The notes beneath the pieces were generated by a model. The model saw only the letters and a list, made by a program, of their open reading frames with translations, made no database searches and had not been told where the DNA came from. A DNA stretch of 64,000 bases, from the NCBI RefSeq assembly GCF_002915175.1, contig NZ_NXEJ01000009.1, positions 1-64,000 on the forward strand. Direction: 5' to 3'. This DNA is from Agrobacterium rosae (lineage in GTDB: Bacteria; Pseudomonadota; Alphaproteobacteria; Rhizobiales; Rhizobiaceae). Positions 1 to 9,443 of this stretch are shown here, in pieces (position 1 is the first letter of the stretch; each line of letters opens with the position of its first letter). Made by a program: the position numbers and the translations under genes.

Positions 1-209
1 TAGCAGCGCCGCCGCCCTCGTCAGTGAGCGGACTTATAGAGGAACACCTCTGACATAGTCAACAGCACCAAAAGAAGAAAAATCAGAAAAATTGTAAGCG
101 TCTGATTTCAAAAGGGTATTTTGGTTTCTTTATCAAAATCTTGTTTTTGCGCCTTATAGAGCTGCCGTTTTCCCAGCCATCCCGCTGCCTGACCTTCACC
201 AGACAATAC

Positions 210-224
210 GACCTTGCTAAGGTC
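210..224. promoter_or_regulatory. Small palindrome upstream of the ocd-family gene
   Basis: The sequence GACCTTGCTAAGGTC has perfect 6-bp arms around a 3-nt centre and ends 29 bp before the ATG at 254. It could be an operator or a weak leader hairpin. The rest of bases 1-253 is AT-rich in its middle part and shows no gene. Confidence 0.25.
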
Positions 225-253
225 ATTCCCGATCATCAGACCGGGAGTATGTA

Positions 254-1198
254 ATGCTTGTTCTCAATGAAGAAGAAACGCGCCGCGCGCTCGAATGGCC
301 TCATCTTATCGAAGCAATAGAAAACATGTTTCGCGGTGGCTGTGTGATGCCAGTGCGGCACCATCATGAAGTAGAAGTGCCCGGCGAGAGTGACGCAACA
401 CTGTTGATGATGCCCGCCTGGGTGCCCGGCTCCTATATGGGCGTCAAGATACTATCCGTCTTCCCGGACAACAGTCGGCGTTCCCTGCCTGCCATTTTTG
501 GCACCTATCTCCTTTCGTCTGGTAAAACTGGCGAAATGCTGGCTGCCATAGAGGGTGGTGAACTGACAGCGCGGCGTACGGCGGCGACATCGGCTCTGGC
601 TGCAAAATATCTCGCGCGTCAGGATGCGTCGTCCATGTTGATGATTGGAACCGGTCGATTGTCGCTGAACTTGATTGCGGCCCATGCCACTATGCGTCCG
701 CTGACATCCTTCTCTATATGGGGACGTAATGCAGATGCTGCACAGAAGACGGTCGAAGATGCGCGTCAGTTGGGATTTAATGCAAATGTCTGCAGCGATC
801 TGGAAGAGGCCGCACGCTCCTCCGACATCATTTCCTGCGCGACATTGTCTAACGAGCCCTTGATCAAGGGCGAATGGTTGAAGCCTGGTGCGCATCTCGA
901 TCTCGTCGGCGCGTTCAAGCCCAGTATGCGTGAAAGCGATGATATGGCGGTTAAACGTGCCAGTCTCTTTGTCGATACGTTTGATGGTGCGCTAAAAGAG
1001 GGTGGCGATATTGTTCAGCCTCTTGAGGCAGGCATTATACGACGCGACGATATTTATGCCGAGCTTTCTGACCTTGTTTCAGGTCGCCACGCGGGACGCA
1101 GCAGTGGTGATGAGATAACACTGTTCAAATCTGTCGGGGCTGCGCTGGAAGATTTGGCCGGCGCAATCCTCGCCTATGAAAGCATCAAGGCAGTGTAA
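254..1198 (+). CDS. Ornithine cyclodeaminase/mu-crystallin family NAD(P)-dependent reductase
   Basis: This 314-aa protein belongs to the ornithine cyclodeaminase/mu-crystallin family, which acts on amino acids or cyclic imino acids with NAD(P) in the cytoplasm. The family substrate Lys is at residue 65 (GVKILSVFPDN), the RRTAATSALA segment at 107-116, and the Rossmann glycine turn IGTGRLS at 131-137. The GGDCPGKTE segment that supplies the catalytic Asp of true cyclodeaminases is replaced by VGAFKPSMRESDD, as in the ketimine or pyrroline-2-carboxylate reductase branch. I therefore favour an imino-acid reductase over a deaminase; alanine dehydrogenase is another possibility. GGGAG about 7 nt upstream supports the ATG. 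hrpB follows after 8 nt, suggesting cotranscription. Confidence 0.85.
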   Translation: MLVLNEEETRRALEWPHLIEAIENMFRGGCVMPVRHHHEVEVPGESDATLLMMPAWVPGSYMGVKILSVFPDNSRRSLPAIFGTYLLSSGKTGEMLAAIEGGELTARRTAATSALAAKYLARQDASSMLMIGTGRLSLNLIAAHATMRPLTSFSIWGRNADAAQKTVEDARQLGFNANVCSDLEEAARSSDIISCATLSNEPLIKGEWLKPGAHLDLVGAFKPSMRESDDMAVKRASLFVDTFDGALKEGGDIVQPLEAGIIRRDDIYAELSDLVSGRHAGRSSGDEITLFKSVGAALEDLAGAILAYESIKAV

Positions 1199-1206
1199 CT
1201 AAGTTC

Positions 1207-3687
1207 GTGAGTAGCATGACACAGACCATAGAGCGAAGCCTGCCGAAACTGCCGGTCACGGATGTACTGGCCGAGATCGGCGAAGCGCTTGCGACCCATG
1301 GACAGGCAGTGCTTTCCGCGCCGCCGGGGGCAGGCAAGACGACGCTGGTACCGCTTTACCTGCTCGATCAGCCATGGCGCGGAGATGGCAAGATCATTCT
1401 GCTTGAGCCGCGAAGGCTAGCAGCACGTGCTGCGGCCAGCCGGATGGCGACGCTCTTGAGGGAAACGGTGGGTGAAACCGTGGGCTATCGCATGCGGCTG
1501 GACAACCGCATTTCCACCAAAACCCGAATCGAGGTGGTGACCGAAGGCGTCTTTGCGCGCATGGTTCTGGATGACCCGGAGTTGAGCAATGTCTCCGCTG
1601 TCATTTTCGATGAATTTCACGAGCGCTCACTTGATGGCGATTTCGGCTTGGCACTGGCGCTGGATGTTCGGGCGGGGCTTCGTGATGATATTCGAATCGT
1701 CGTTATGTCAGCCACGCTGGATGTGGAGCGAATCAGTGCCTTGCTGCAGGGTGCACCGGTCATCAAAAGCCTTGGGCGTAGTTTTCCCATCGACATCAGG
1801 TATGATGACAGGCCCAATCGTGAGCGGATAGAGGACAGCATCGCCCGGGCCATCATCGACGCTCATGGAGCGGAAGAAGGATCGATCCTCGCTTTCCTGC
1901 CCGGTCAGGGTGAGATCATAAGAACAGTGGAGCGACTGGAAGGTCGCTTCGGGCCGGATACGAGCGTCATTCCGCTCTATGGTAACCTGTCCCAGAAGGA
2001 ACAGGACGCGGCGATCAAGCCGACGGAACCCGGCAAACGCAAGATCGTGCTGGCGACATCGATTGCTGAGACGTCGATTACGATCGATGGTGTTCGGGTC
2101 GTGATTGACAGTGGCTTGCAGCGTCTGCCTGTTTTCGAACCTTCAACCGGTATGACGAGGCTTGAAACGGTGAAGGTGTCGCGTGCCTCGGCGGATCAGC
2201 GGGCCGGGCGTGCAGGTCGAACGGAGCCCGGCATTGCGATCCGATTGTGGCATGCGGGCCAGACTGCGGCCCTGCCCGCTTTCACTCCGCCACAGATATT
2301 AGCCAGCGATCTTTCCGGTCTTGTGCTCGATCTCGCCCACTGGGGTGTTAGCGATCCTGGCTCACTTTCATTTCTGGATCACCCACCAGAAACCGCTCTG
2401 AATGAAGCGAGGGTATTGTTGAGCAAGCTCGGCGCGCTGGATGCAGCAGGTGCGATTACTCCACGCGGAAAGAAGATGCGTGAGTTCGCAATGCCCCCTC
2501 GCCTGTCTGCCATGGTGATTGCGGCCCAAGACGCGGGCCACGGCAACGAGGCGGGAATGCTGGCGGTGCTGTTGACCGAACAGGGGCTTGGCGGCAACGA
2601 TATCGATCTTGAAGAAAGGTTGCGGCGCTTCAAAAATGAAAAAGGCGAACGCGCGAATGCAGCCAGAAGCCTCGCCAAACGGATTGCGGGCCCTTTCGGC
2701 AACCGGGGCGGAGACGGGGCCGTCAGCGTTGGCGAGCTGTTGCTGCATGCTTATCCAGATCGCATTGCCTTCCAGCGCGGCGGGCGTGGTCGTTACGTTA
2801 TGGCAAACGGGCGCGGCGCTGAGTTGGCCGAGACAGAGCGTCTCGCCACGGAGAAAATGCTGGTTGTTGCAGATGTGACAGGGCGAGCCGCGCAACCGCG
2901 TATCCTGGCAGCGGCTTCGATACGGCGCGAGGATATTGAAGACCATCTCCCAGACGCAATCACCCAAGAAGACCAGCTGTTTTTTGACAAGGCAAGCGGG
3001 CAGGTCCGCGCACGGCGTGTCACCCGCATCGGTGCCATTGTTCTGGAAGAAACGCCGCTTGCAAAACCGACAGGAGAAAAAGCGGCGATTGCGCTTGCCA
3101 ATGGGCTTCGCGACCATGGCCTTGGTCTTTTGTCTCTCTCCAAGGATGCGCAGCAGCTGCGCCAGCGTCTCGGCTTTCTTTACCGAACCATCGGCGAGCC
3201 GTGGCCGGACACAAGCGATGACGCGTTGATTGCGCGGCTGGACGAGTGGTTCATTCCCTTTCAGCATGATGCCAAGAGCCTTCAGGACATCAGGGCAGGC
3301 GGCATTATGGACGGGTTGCTGTCCTTGGTACCGCATTCCGCAGCCCGCGAACTCCCTAGGCTCCTGCCGTCCCATTTCGAAGCTCCGACAGGCCAGAAGC
3401 ACCCGATCAGCTATGATGGCGAGGAGCCGACGCTGACCATTCGCGTGCAGGAGCTGTTTGGCCTGAAGCAACACCCGGCGGTGGCGGGTGGCAAATTGCC
3501 TCTGTTGTTGGAATTGACCTCGCCAGCGCACAGGCCGATACAGACCACAAGGGATCTTCCCGGTTTCTGGACGGGTTCGTGGAAAGACGTGCGTGCGGAC
3601 ATGCGTGGGCGTTACCCGCGTCATCCATGGCCAGAGGATCCCGCCTCGGCACAGCCGACCAATCGCGTAAAGCCGCGCGGAACGTAA
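1207..3687 (+). CDS. hrpB: ATP-dependent helicase HrpB
   Basis: HrpB is a DEAH-type superfamily 2 helicase, 826 aa here, close to the usual family length. Walker A (APPGAGKTT) is at about residues 38-46, the DEFH variant of motif II at 135-138, the SATLD motif III follows, and the QRAGRAGR motif VI marks the second RecA-like domain. The long C-terminal part carries the HrpB-specific helicase-associated region. Its cellular substrate is not settled for the family; an RNA-processing role is inferred by similarity to HrpA. The first possible start is GTG at 1207; an ATG in frame at 1216 is a reasonable alternative and neither has a strong ribosome binding site. Confidence 0.93.
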   Translation: MSSMTQTIERSLPKLPVTDVLAEIGEALATHGQAVLSAPPGAGKTTLVPLYLLDQPWRGDGKIILLEPRRLAARAAASRMATLLRETVGETVGYRMRLDNRISTKTRIEVVTEGVFARMVLDDPELSNVSAVIFDEFHERSLDGDFGLALALDVRAGLRDDIRIVVMSATLDVERISALLQGAPVIKSLGRSFPIDIRYDDRPNRERIEDSIARAIIDAHGAEEGSILAFLPGQGEIIRTVERLEGRFGPDTSVIPLYGNLSQKEQDAAIKPTEPGKRKIVLATSIAETSITIDGVRVVIDSGLQRLPVFEPSTGMTRLETVKVSRASADQRAGRAGRTEPGIAIRLWHAGQTAALPAFTPPQILASDLSGLVLDLAHWGVSDPGSLSFLDHPPETALNEARVLLSKLGALDAAGAITPRGKKMREFAMPPRLSAMVIAAQDAGHGNEAGMLAVLLTEQGLGGNDIDLEERLRRFKNEKGERANAARSLAKRIAGPFGNRGGDGAVSVGELLLHAYPDRIAFQRGGRGRYVMANGRGAELAETERLATEKMLVVADVTGRAAQPRILAAASIRREDIEDHLPDAITQEDQLFFDKASGQVRARRVTRIGAIVLEETPLAKPTGEKAAIALANGLRDHGLGLLSLSKDAQQLRQRLGFLYRTIGEPWPDTSDDALIARLDEWFIPFQHDAKSLQDIRAGGIMDGLLSLVPHSAARELPRLLPSHFEAPTGQKHPISYDGEEPTLTIRVQELFGLKQHPAVAGGKLPLLLELTSPAHRPIQTTRDLPGFWTGSWKDVRADMRGRYPRHPWPEDPASAQPTNRVKPRGT

Positions 3688-3703
3688 GACAGGAGATCGG
3701 CGG

Positions 3704-5011
3704 ATGGCCGTTCAGCCAGAAGAAAACACACGACTTGGTCGTGCCAGTCGCCATATTCGTTTGCAGACGATCGTCTGGCTGCGCTGGCTGGCGGTGGTTG
3801 GGCAGAGTGCGACGATCCTGATTGTCGCTTTCGGGCTGAACTTCCCGCTGCCTCTTCTGACATGTGCCGTTCTGATTGGTGCGCTTGCCGTGGCAAATCT
3901 GTTCTTATCGGCTCGCTTTCCTGCAACCTATCGTTTGGACCCTTGGGAAGCGACTTTGCTTCTGGCGTTCGATCTGCTGCAACTGACGGCCTTGATCTAC
4001 ATCACCGGTGGGCTTTCCAACCCCTTTGCGCCGCTTATCTGCGTACAGGTCATCATCGCCTTTGCGTCACAGCCGATGAAGCATTCGCTCATGCTGCTGG
4101 CCTTTGCGCTTGTCTGCGTCACGGCAATAGCCTTCTCTCCCTTTCCGGTTCCGTGGTATCCGGGCGAAGCATTGCCAATCCAGCTCATCATTCACGTCGG
4201 CATATGGTGCTCCATCGTCGCGATGATGTTGTTTGCCGCCTTCTATGCGTACCGCGTATCGCATGAAGCTAATCAGTTGGCGGATGCGCTGGCCGCCACA
4301 GAGTTGGTTCTGGAACGCGAAAAGCACCTGTCTCAACTGGACGGACTGGCAGCCGCCGCGGCACATGAACTCGGCACTCCTCTCGCGACCATCAGCGTCG
4401 TGGCGAAAGAGATGGAACGGGAACTGGGTAAGGATGATCGTTTTCGAGAGGACGTGGCGCTGCTTCGCAGCCAGAGCGAACGTTGCCGCGATATTCTGCG
4501 CCGACTGACCTCCCTGTCTGCCGAAGGTGAGGAGCATCTGAGCAAGTTGCCTTTGTCGTCTCTCATCGAGGAGGTCATGGCTCCTCACCGCGAATTCGGC
4601 ATCAAGCTTCGCCTTGTTGAAAAAAGCGGGCGAAGCGGAGAGCCCGTCGGTGCTCGCAATGCTGGAATTATCTATGGTCTTGGTAATTTGCTGGAAAACG
4701 CTGTCGATTACGCCAAGGAATCGGTAACGGTCACCGCCGAACATGACGCACAGCAGGTTAAGGTCATGATCGAAGACGATGGCCAGGGTTACGCCCCGGA
4801 CATTCTGGCACGGATCGGTGAGCCCTATGTGACCAAGCGCCAGAACGAGGCGCGGGCGGGTGGGCTGGGGCTCGGGTTGTTCATTGCGAAAACCCTGCTG
4901 GAGCGTTCCGGTGCCACACTCAGCTTCGAGAACCGTGGACCAGATGCCGCAGGGGCGCGTGTAACGGTGATATGGCCACGCGCCATTATGGACGATAAGA
5001 AGAGCAAGTGA
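3704..5011 (+). CDS. actS: Redox-sensing histidine kinase ActS (RegB/PrrB family)
   Basis: Membrane sensor kinase of 435 aa. The N-terminal half has several hydrophobic membrane segments and includes GGLSNPF, the quinone-responsive loop signature of RegB. The H-box HELGTPLATI has its phospho-acceptor His at residue 221. A Cys at residue 261 in SERCRDIL matches the redox-active cysteine of RegB. N-box GNLLENAVDYA and G-box GLGLGLFIAKTLL complete the ATPase domain. The adjacent actR is its partner regulator. In rhizobia ActSR controls acid tolerance, CO2 fixation and redox-responsive genes. AGGAG lies 8 nt before the ATG. hrpB ends only 16 nt upstream. Confidence 0.93.
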   Translation: MAVQPEENTRLGRASRHIRLQTIVWLRWLAVVGQSATILIVAFGLNFPLPLLTCAVLIGALAVANLFLSARFPATYRLDPWEATLLLAFDLLQLTALIYITGGLSNPFAPLICVQVIIAFASQPMKHSLMLLAFALVCVTAIAFSPFPVPWYPGEALPIQLIIHVGIWCSIVAMMLFAAFYAYRVSHEANQLADALAATELVLEREKHLSQLDGLAAAAAHELGTPLATISVVAKEMERELGKDDRFREDVALLRSQSERCRDILRRLTSLSAEGEEHLSKLPLSSLIEEVMAPHREFGIKLRLVEKSGRSGEPVGARNAGIIYGLGNLLENAVDYAKESVTVTAEHDAQQVKVMIEDDGQGYAPDILARIGEPYVTKRQNEARAGGLGLGLFIAKTLLERSGATLSFENRGPDAAGARVTVIWPRAIMDDKKSK

Positions 5012-5079
5012 CTTTATTTTCTTACGGGCTCAATGGGGTCCGATAGACATGTGTAAGAAGACCGCCGGAGGCTGCTGGG

Positions 5080-5670
5080 ATGAGTGACGACAGACAAGAA
5101 GACAAGGCAGGGACAACCGCCCCGGATGACGTTGATCCCATCGGCCCGGACAAGTCGCTTCTCATCGTCGATGACGATGGCCCGTTTTTGCGCCGTCTTG
5201 CCCGTGCCATGGAAACCCGAGGCTTTGCTGTCGAAACCGCCGAGTCGGTCAGCGAGGGCATTGCCAAGTCCAAACTGGCACCGCCCAAATATGCCGTGGT
5301 CGATCTGCGGCTGGGTGACGGTAATGGATTAGAGGTGATCGAAGCTATTCGCCAGCACCGTGACGATACGCAAATCGTGGTTTTGACGGGCTATGGCAAC
5401 ATCGCCACTGCCGTGACGGCGGTAAAGCTGGGTGCTCTTGATTATCTCGCCAAGCCGGCGGATGCGGATGATGTGTTCAATGCGCTGACCCAGCGCGAAG
5501 GCGACAAGATGGACTTGCCGGAAAACCCGATGTCGGCAGACCGGGTTCGCTGGGAACACATTCAACGAGTCTATGAAATGTGCGAACGAAACGTCTCGGA
5601 AACGGCGCGTCGCCTCAACATGCACCGGCGCACCTTGCAGCGCATATTAGCCAAGCGGGCACCGAAGTAA
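5080..5670 (+). CDS. actR: Response regulator ActR (RegA/PrrA family)
   Basis: Two-domain response regulator of 196 aa. The receiver domain spans about residues 24-140, with the acidic pocket VDDD near residue 30, phospho-acceptor Asp75 (AVVDLRLGDG), the conserved Thr in VLTGYGN, and Lys in LAKPAD. The C-terminal Fis-type helix-turn-helix (NVSETARRLNMHRRTLQRIL) is characteristic of RegA/PrrA/ActR. GGAGG is about 9 nt before the ATG. The gene lies 68 bp after actS and very probably shares its transcript. ActR is the DNA-binding output of the ActS phosphorelay. Confidence 0.95.
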   Translation: MSDDRQEDKAGTTAPDDVDPIGPDKSLLIVDDDGPFLRRLARAMETRGFAVETAESVSEGIAKSKLAPPKYAVVDLRLGDGNGLEVIEAIRQHRDDTQIVVLTGYGNIATAVTAVKLGALDYLAKPADADDVFNALTQREGDKMDLPENPMSADRVRWEHIQRVYEMCERNVSETARRLNMHRRTLQRILAKRAPK

Positions 5671-5673
5671 CCG

Positions 5674-6159
5674 TCAATCCGAATAGCTCTTGCCGGTAGA
5701 CCACTCGGCCATCATCAGGCGGCGGGCGGCGGTTCGGGAAAAATCCAGCATCAGCGATTTGCGCGTCGCTGATGGCAATTTATGCTCCGGTGCTTCGCGC
5801 AACATATGAGCGCCGTAGCCGTCCGATACGAACAGTCCGCAGTCTTCGGGAAAGATATCGAGCGGCACCCCGCCATGGGTTGCGAAAAATAGCCGGTCGC
5901 AATGGCGTCGATAATCCGGCCACTTACGATCGACCCGGAAATCCTCGATGGAGGATTTGATCTCGATGATCCAGATTTCACCCTTTGCAGAAACACTGAT
6001 TAGATCAGCCCGGCGGCCGCTGGAAAGCGCCAGTTCCGGCAACACCGAATGACGCATCTCATTCAGCAATATCTGAACGCCGCGGCGTACGAGCATCGCG
6101 TTCTCTGACTGCCGACCGTCGATTAACGGATTATTGTTGATGATGGAAAGAATAGTCAT
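5674..6159 (-). CDS. mmcB: MmcB-family DNA repair putative endonuclease
   Basis: This 161-aa protein matches the alphaproteobacterial MmcB family. In Caulobacter MmcB is linked to DNA repair and LexA-regulated mutagenesis. The sequence shows a restriction-endonuclease-like core: acidic Asp52 in GRRADLI, then Glu66-x-Lys68 in IIEIKSS, the arrangement of a PD-(D/E)xK active site. It is convergent with actR, with only 3 bp between stop codons, and divergent from the L,D-transpeptidase gene. I did not identify a clear LexA box in the upstream interval. Confidence 0.85.
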   Translation of the reverse strand: MTILSIINNNPLIDGRQSENAMLVRRGVQILLNEMRHSVLPELALSSGRRADLISVSAKGEIWIIEIKSSIEDFRVDRKWPDYRRHCDRLFFATHGGVPLDIFPEDCGLFVSDGYGAHMLREAPEHKLPSATRKSLMLDFSRTAARRLMMAEWSTGKSYSD

Positions 6160-6344
6160 GGATAAAATCCGCTGAAACGCCCTTCTTCATGTTGCAAAAA
6201 GGCCATGAGGCCGTGATTTCGCGCGCCATATTCTTTTGCTGCGATGCAACGGCTTGCCAACTCAAGATTAATCGAAAATAACCGATATATCCAATAGAGC
6301 TTCCTACATTGCCTCATATAGGCGATATTTCCCGCGAGAACATC

Positions 6345-7031
6345 ATGCGCATTCGCACTTCCTTGACTGCCCTCGGCCTGTCGTCCGTACTTGCTTTGGG
6401 CGGCTGCGCCTCTACGACGAGCCAGACCTCCCCTGCCAGCCCTGCTTCGGCACCAGCCTATGTCGAAACGACTCAGATTTTCGGTGACGAAGTATACGGC
6501 GCAACGACCGACGCTGGCTACGCCCTGCCGGCCATTCCGATCAACCGCGTGGACAAGCGTTTCCACCGCCAGATCGTGAATTTCGAGACGCCGGAAAAGG
6601 CAGGCACAGTCATCGTCAACACCCGTGAACGCTTCCTTTATTACATCCTGCCAGGCGGTAAGGCTGTGCGTTACGGCATTGGCGTTGGCAAGCAGGGTTT
6701 CGCATGGGCTGGTGAAGCTTACGTTGCTTGGAAGCAGGAATGGCCAATGTGGCATCCGCCAAAGGAAATGGCAGATCGCAAGCCTGAAGTTGCCCGCTAC
6801 GTCGAAGGCGGCATGGGCCCAGGCCTGACGAACCCACTGGGTGCACGCGCCATGTATCTCTTCAACGAAAAGGGCCAGGACACGCTGTTCCGTATCCATG
6901 GTTCGCCTGAATGGGCATCCATCGGTACCGCCGCTTCGTCGGGCTGCATCCGCATGATCAATCAGGACGTCATCGACCTCTACAGCCGCGTCCGTCCAGG
7001 CCGCACATCCAAGGTCATCGTGATCCAGTAA
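6345..7031 (+). CDS. Lipoprotein L,D-transpeptidase (YkuD domain)
   Basis: Predicted outer-envelope lipoprotein of 228 aa. The start at 6345 is chosen because it gives a short signal peptide ending in the lipobox LALGGC with lipidated Cys21; an in-frame ATG at 6309 would bury it. The YkuD catalytic motif is HGSPEWAS...SSGCIRM, with nucleophile Cys201. Family members make 3-3 peptidoglycan cross-links or attach outer-membrane proteins to peptidoglycan. The latter is well documented in Rhizobiales, but the sequence alone does not say which this enzyme does. A strong terminator follows the stop. Confidence 0.88.
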   Translation: MRIRTSLTALGLSSVLALGGCASTTSQTSPASPASAPAYVETTQIFGDEVYGATTDAGYALPAIPINRVDKRFHRQIVNFETPEKAGTVIVNTRERFLYYILPGGKAVRYGIGVGKQGFAWAGEAYVAWKQEWPMWHPPKEMADRKPEVARYVEGGMGPGLTNPLGARAMYLFNEKGQDTLFRIHGSPEWASIGTAASSGCIRMINQDVIDLYSRVRPGRTSKVIVIQ

Positions 7032-7051
7032 GATCACTCAGGATCAATACG

Positions 7052-7087
7052 AAAAAGCCGCCGAGGATTTTCCCGGCGGCTTTTTTG
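7052..7087. terminator. Bidirectional rho-independent terminator
   Basis: GCCGCCG pairs with CGGCGGC around a short A/T-rich loop. It is flanked by an A-tract on the left and a run of six T on the right, so it can end the L,D-transpeptidase transcript (+) and also act on the minus strand downstream of glcB. Confidence 0.85.
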
Positions 7088-7100
7088 TTTTCAGATGTCT

Positions 7101-7145
7101 CCCTCACCCGTCATCCCGCACTTGAGGTGAGATGACGGGTGAGGG
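7101..7145. repeat. Perfect 15-bp inverted repeat (REP-like palindrome)
   Basis: Arms CCCTCACCCGTCATC (7101-7115) and GATGACGGGTGAGGG (7131-7145) are exact complements around a 15-nt loop. No T-tract follows directly, so it is not a classical terminator. It resembles the dispersed intergenic palindromes seen in Rhizobiaceae, but its copy number elsewhere cannot be judged here. It ends 7 bp from the glcB stop codon. Confidence 0.7.
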
Positions 7146-7152
7146 TTGTTCG

Positions 7153-9324
7153 TCACAAAGCCTGCTTCGCCTTCAGCTCCAGACGGCGGCGATGCAAAAC
7201 TGGCTCCGTATAGCCGTTGGGCTGCTCCCTGCCCTTCAGCACCAGTTCCAAAGCAGCCTGGAAAGCGATGGAGTTTTCGAAGTTTCCGGCCATTGGCAAG
7301 TAGGCCGAATCACCGGCGTTCTGACCATCGACGACAGCTGCCATGCGCTTCATGGTTTCGGTGATCTGTTCTTCCGATACCACCCCATGGCGCAACCAGT
7401 TGGCCATGTGCTGCGCGGAAATACGCAGCGTCGCGCGGTCTTCCATCAGGCCGACATTGTTGATGTCAGGGACTTTCGAGCAACCGACACCCTGATCGAC
7501 CCAGCGAACGACATAACCCAATATTCCCTGCGCGTTGTTATCCAGTTCACGCTGGATGTCTTCGGCGCTCCAATTGGGGCGAACAGCGACCGGCACCGAA
7601 AGAATGTCGGATAGCTTGGCGCGATCACGGCTTTTCAGTCCGTTCTGGACATCAGCAACATCGACACTGTGATAATGCGTTGCGTGAAGGGTCGCAGCCG
7701 TGGGTGACGGCACCCAGGCGGTGTTCGCACCGGCTTTTGGATGCGCAATCTTCTGCTCCAGCATTGCCGCCATCAGGTCGGGCATGGCCCACATGCCCTT
7801 GCCGATCTGGGCATGGCCGGAAAGACCGCATTCCAAACCGATATCGACATTCCAGTTCTCATAAGCTGCGATCCACGAAGCCTGCTTCATATCGCCCTTG
7901 CGAATCATGGGGCCCGCTTCCATCGAGGTGTGGATTTCATCACCGGTGCGATCCAGGAAGCCGGTATTGATGAAGACGACACGATCCCTGGCGGCGCGAA
8001 TGCACTCTTTCAGATTGATGGTCGTGCGGCGCTCCTCATCCATGATGCCCATTTTGATGGTGTTGGGCTGCATGCCGATCAGCTTTTCGACGCGCCCGAA
8101 AATTTCGGATGCGAATGCCACCTCTTCCGGACCGTGCATCTTCGGCTTGACGACATACATGGAACCAGCACGCGAATTCTGGCGACGGCCGTTGGGGCCG
8201 ACGTCGTAAAGGGCGATCAGACCCGTCACGACGGCATCCATGATTCCTTCAGGGATTTCCTTGCCATCCCGATCCAGCACCGCAGGGTTGGTCATCAGGT
8301 GACCGACATTGCGTACCAGCATCAACGAGCGACCGGGAACCGTCAGGGCAGAACCATCCGGGGCGGTATAATTGCGGTCAACATTGAGACGGCGAGTGAA
8401 GGTTGAGCCACCCTTGGTCACGTCTTCGGTCAGATCACCGCGCATCAGGCCGAGCCAATTGCTGTAGGCCACGACCTTATCGTCGGCGTCGACCGCAGCG
8501 ACGGAATCCTCGCAGTCCATGATCGTCGTCAGCGCTGATTCGAGGATGACGTCGGAAATACCAGCCGCATCGCTCTTGCCGATATCCGTCGATGGATCGA
8601 TTACGATCTCGACGTGCAAGCCATTCTTTTCAAGCAATAGCGTCGATGGCGCGGATGCTTCGCCGCCAAAACCCGCGAATTGGGCAGGTTCGGCCAGAGG
8701 GGTCCAGTTACCATCAAGCTCAATCTGCACTGTACCATCGACGATTTTGATGCTTGAGGCGCTCGACCAGTTGCCGTTCGCCAGAGGTGCGGAGCGATCC
8801 AGAAAATCCCGAGCCCAGGCAATTACCTTTGCCCCGCGCTTTGGGTTGTAGCCTTTGCCCTTCTCCGCTCCATCATCATCGGAAATCGCATCCGTGCCGT
8901 AAAGCGCATCGTATAGCGAACCCCAGCGGGCATTGGCAGCGTTCAACGCATAGCGCGCATTCATCACCGGCACGACAAGCTGCGGACCCGCAAGCAGGGC
9001 AATTTCTGGATCGACATTTTGCGTATCGACCTTGAAGGCGTCGCCTTCCGGCAGGAGATAGCCGATCTCTCTGAGGAAAGTTTCGTACTGACCCAAATCC
9101 ACCGGCGCGCCGTTTTCCCGGTACCAGGCGTCGAGCTTTTCTTGAAAAGCGTCTCGCTTTGCCAGCAGGTCGCGATTTTTCGGCGACAATTCGTGCACAA
9201 TCTCGGAAAAGCCCGCGAAAAATGAATCTGCGTCCAGACCCGTTTCCGGCAGGACATCGTCTTTCAAAAAGCGATAGAGCGTTTCGTCAAACGAAAGACC
9301 GTGCTGTTCAATGCGGCTCACCAT
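7153..9324 (-). CDS. glcB: Malate synthase G
   Basis: Condenses glyoxylate and acetyl-CoA to malate, completing the glyoxylate shunt or glycolate use. At 723 aa it has exactly the length typical of the monomeric G isoform and is much longer than the A isoform. The signature [19 protein letters not shown] at about residues 450-468 carries the Asp/Glu residues of the Mg2+/glyoxylate site, and [14 protein letters not shown] earlier is also characteristic. ATG at 9324 is preceded by GGGAG at good spacing. No isocitrate lyase is adjacent. Confidence 0.97.
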   Translation of the reverse strand: MVSRIEQHGLSFDETLYRFLKDDVLPETGLDADSFFAGFSEIVHELSPKNRDLLAKRDAFQEKLDAWYRENGAPVDLGQYETFLREIGYLLPEGDAFKVDTQNVDPEIALLAGPQLVVPVMNARYALNAANARWGSLYDALYGTDAISDDDGAEKGKGYNPKRGAKVIAWARDFLDRSAPLANGNWSSASSIKIVDGTVQIELDGNWTPLAEPAQFAGFGGEASAPSTLLLEKNGLHVEIVIDPSTDIGKSDAAGISDVILESALTTIMDCEDSVAAVDADDKVVAYSNWLGLMRGDLTEDVTKGGSTFTRRLNVDRNYTAPDGSALTVPGRSLMLVRNVGHLMTNPAVLDRDGKEIPEGIMDAVVTGLIALYDVGPNGRRQNSRAGSMYVVKPKMHGPEEVAFASEIFGRVEKLIGMQPNTIKMGIMDEERRTTINLKECIRAARDRVVFINTGFLDRTGDEIHTSMEAGPMIRKGDMKQASWIAAYENWNVDIGLECGLSGHAQIGKGMWAMPDLMAAMLEQKIAHPKAGANTAWVPSPTAATLHATHYHSVDVADVQNGLKSRDRAKLSDILSVPVAVRPNWSAEDIQRELDNNAQGILGYVVRWVDQGVGCSKVPDINNVGLMEDRATLRISAQHMANWLRHGVVSEEQITETMKRMAAVVDGQNAGDSAYLPMAGNFENSIAFQAALELVLKGREQPNGYTEPVLHRRRLELKAKQAL

Positions 9325-9443
9325 ATATCTCCCTTGTCATTATTGGGTCAGAGAGTGGACGCTGAGAGGCTGCCTCGTCAATCACAAGCCAGCGTCAAAC
9401 GGTTTTGTTCTTCAGAAATATTCCGTCCGACCTTGCTTGAGAA

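Noticed and set aside
2368..3624. 418-codon open frame antisense to hrpB
   Set aside because: Lies wholly within a clear helicase gene and shows no recognisable domain or ribosome binding site.
6156..7037. 293-codon open frame antisense to the L,D-transpeptidase
   Set aside because: The opposite strand has a lipobox and YkuD active site; this frame has neither domain nor signal.
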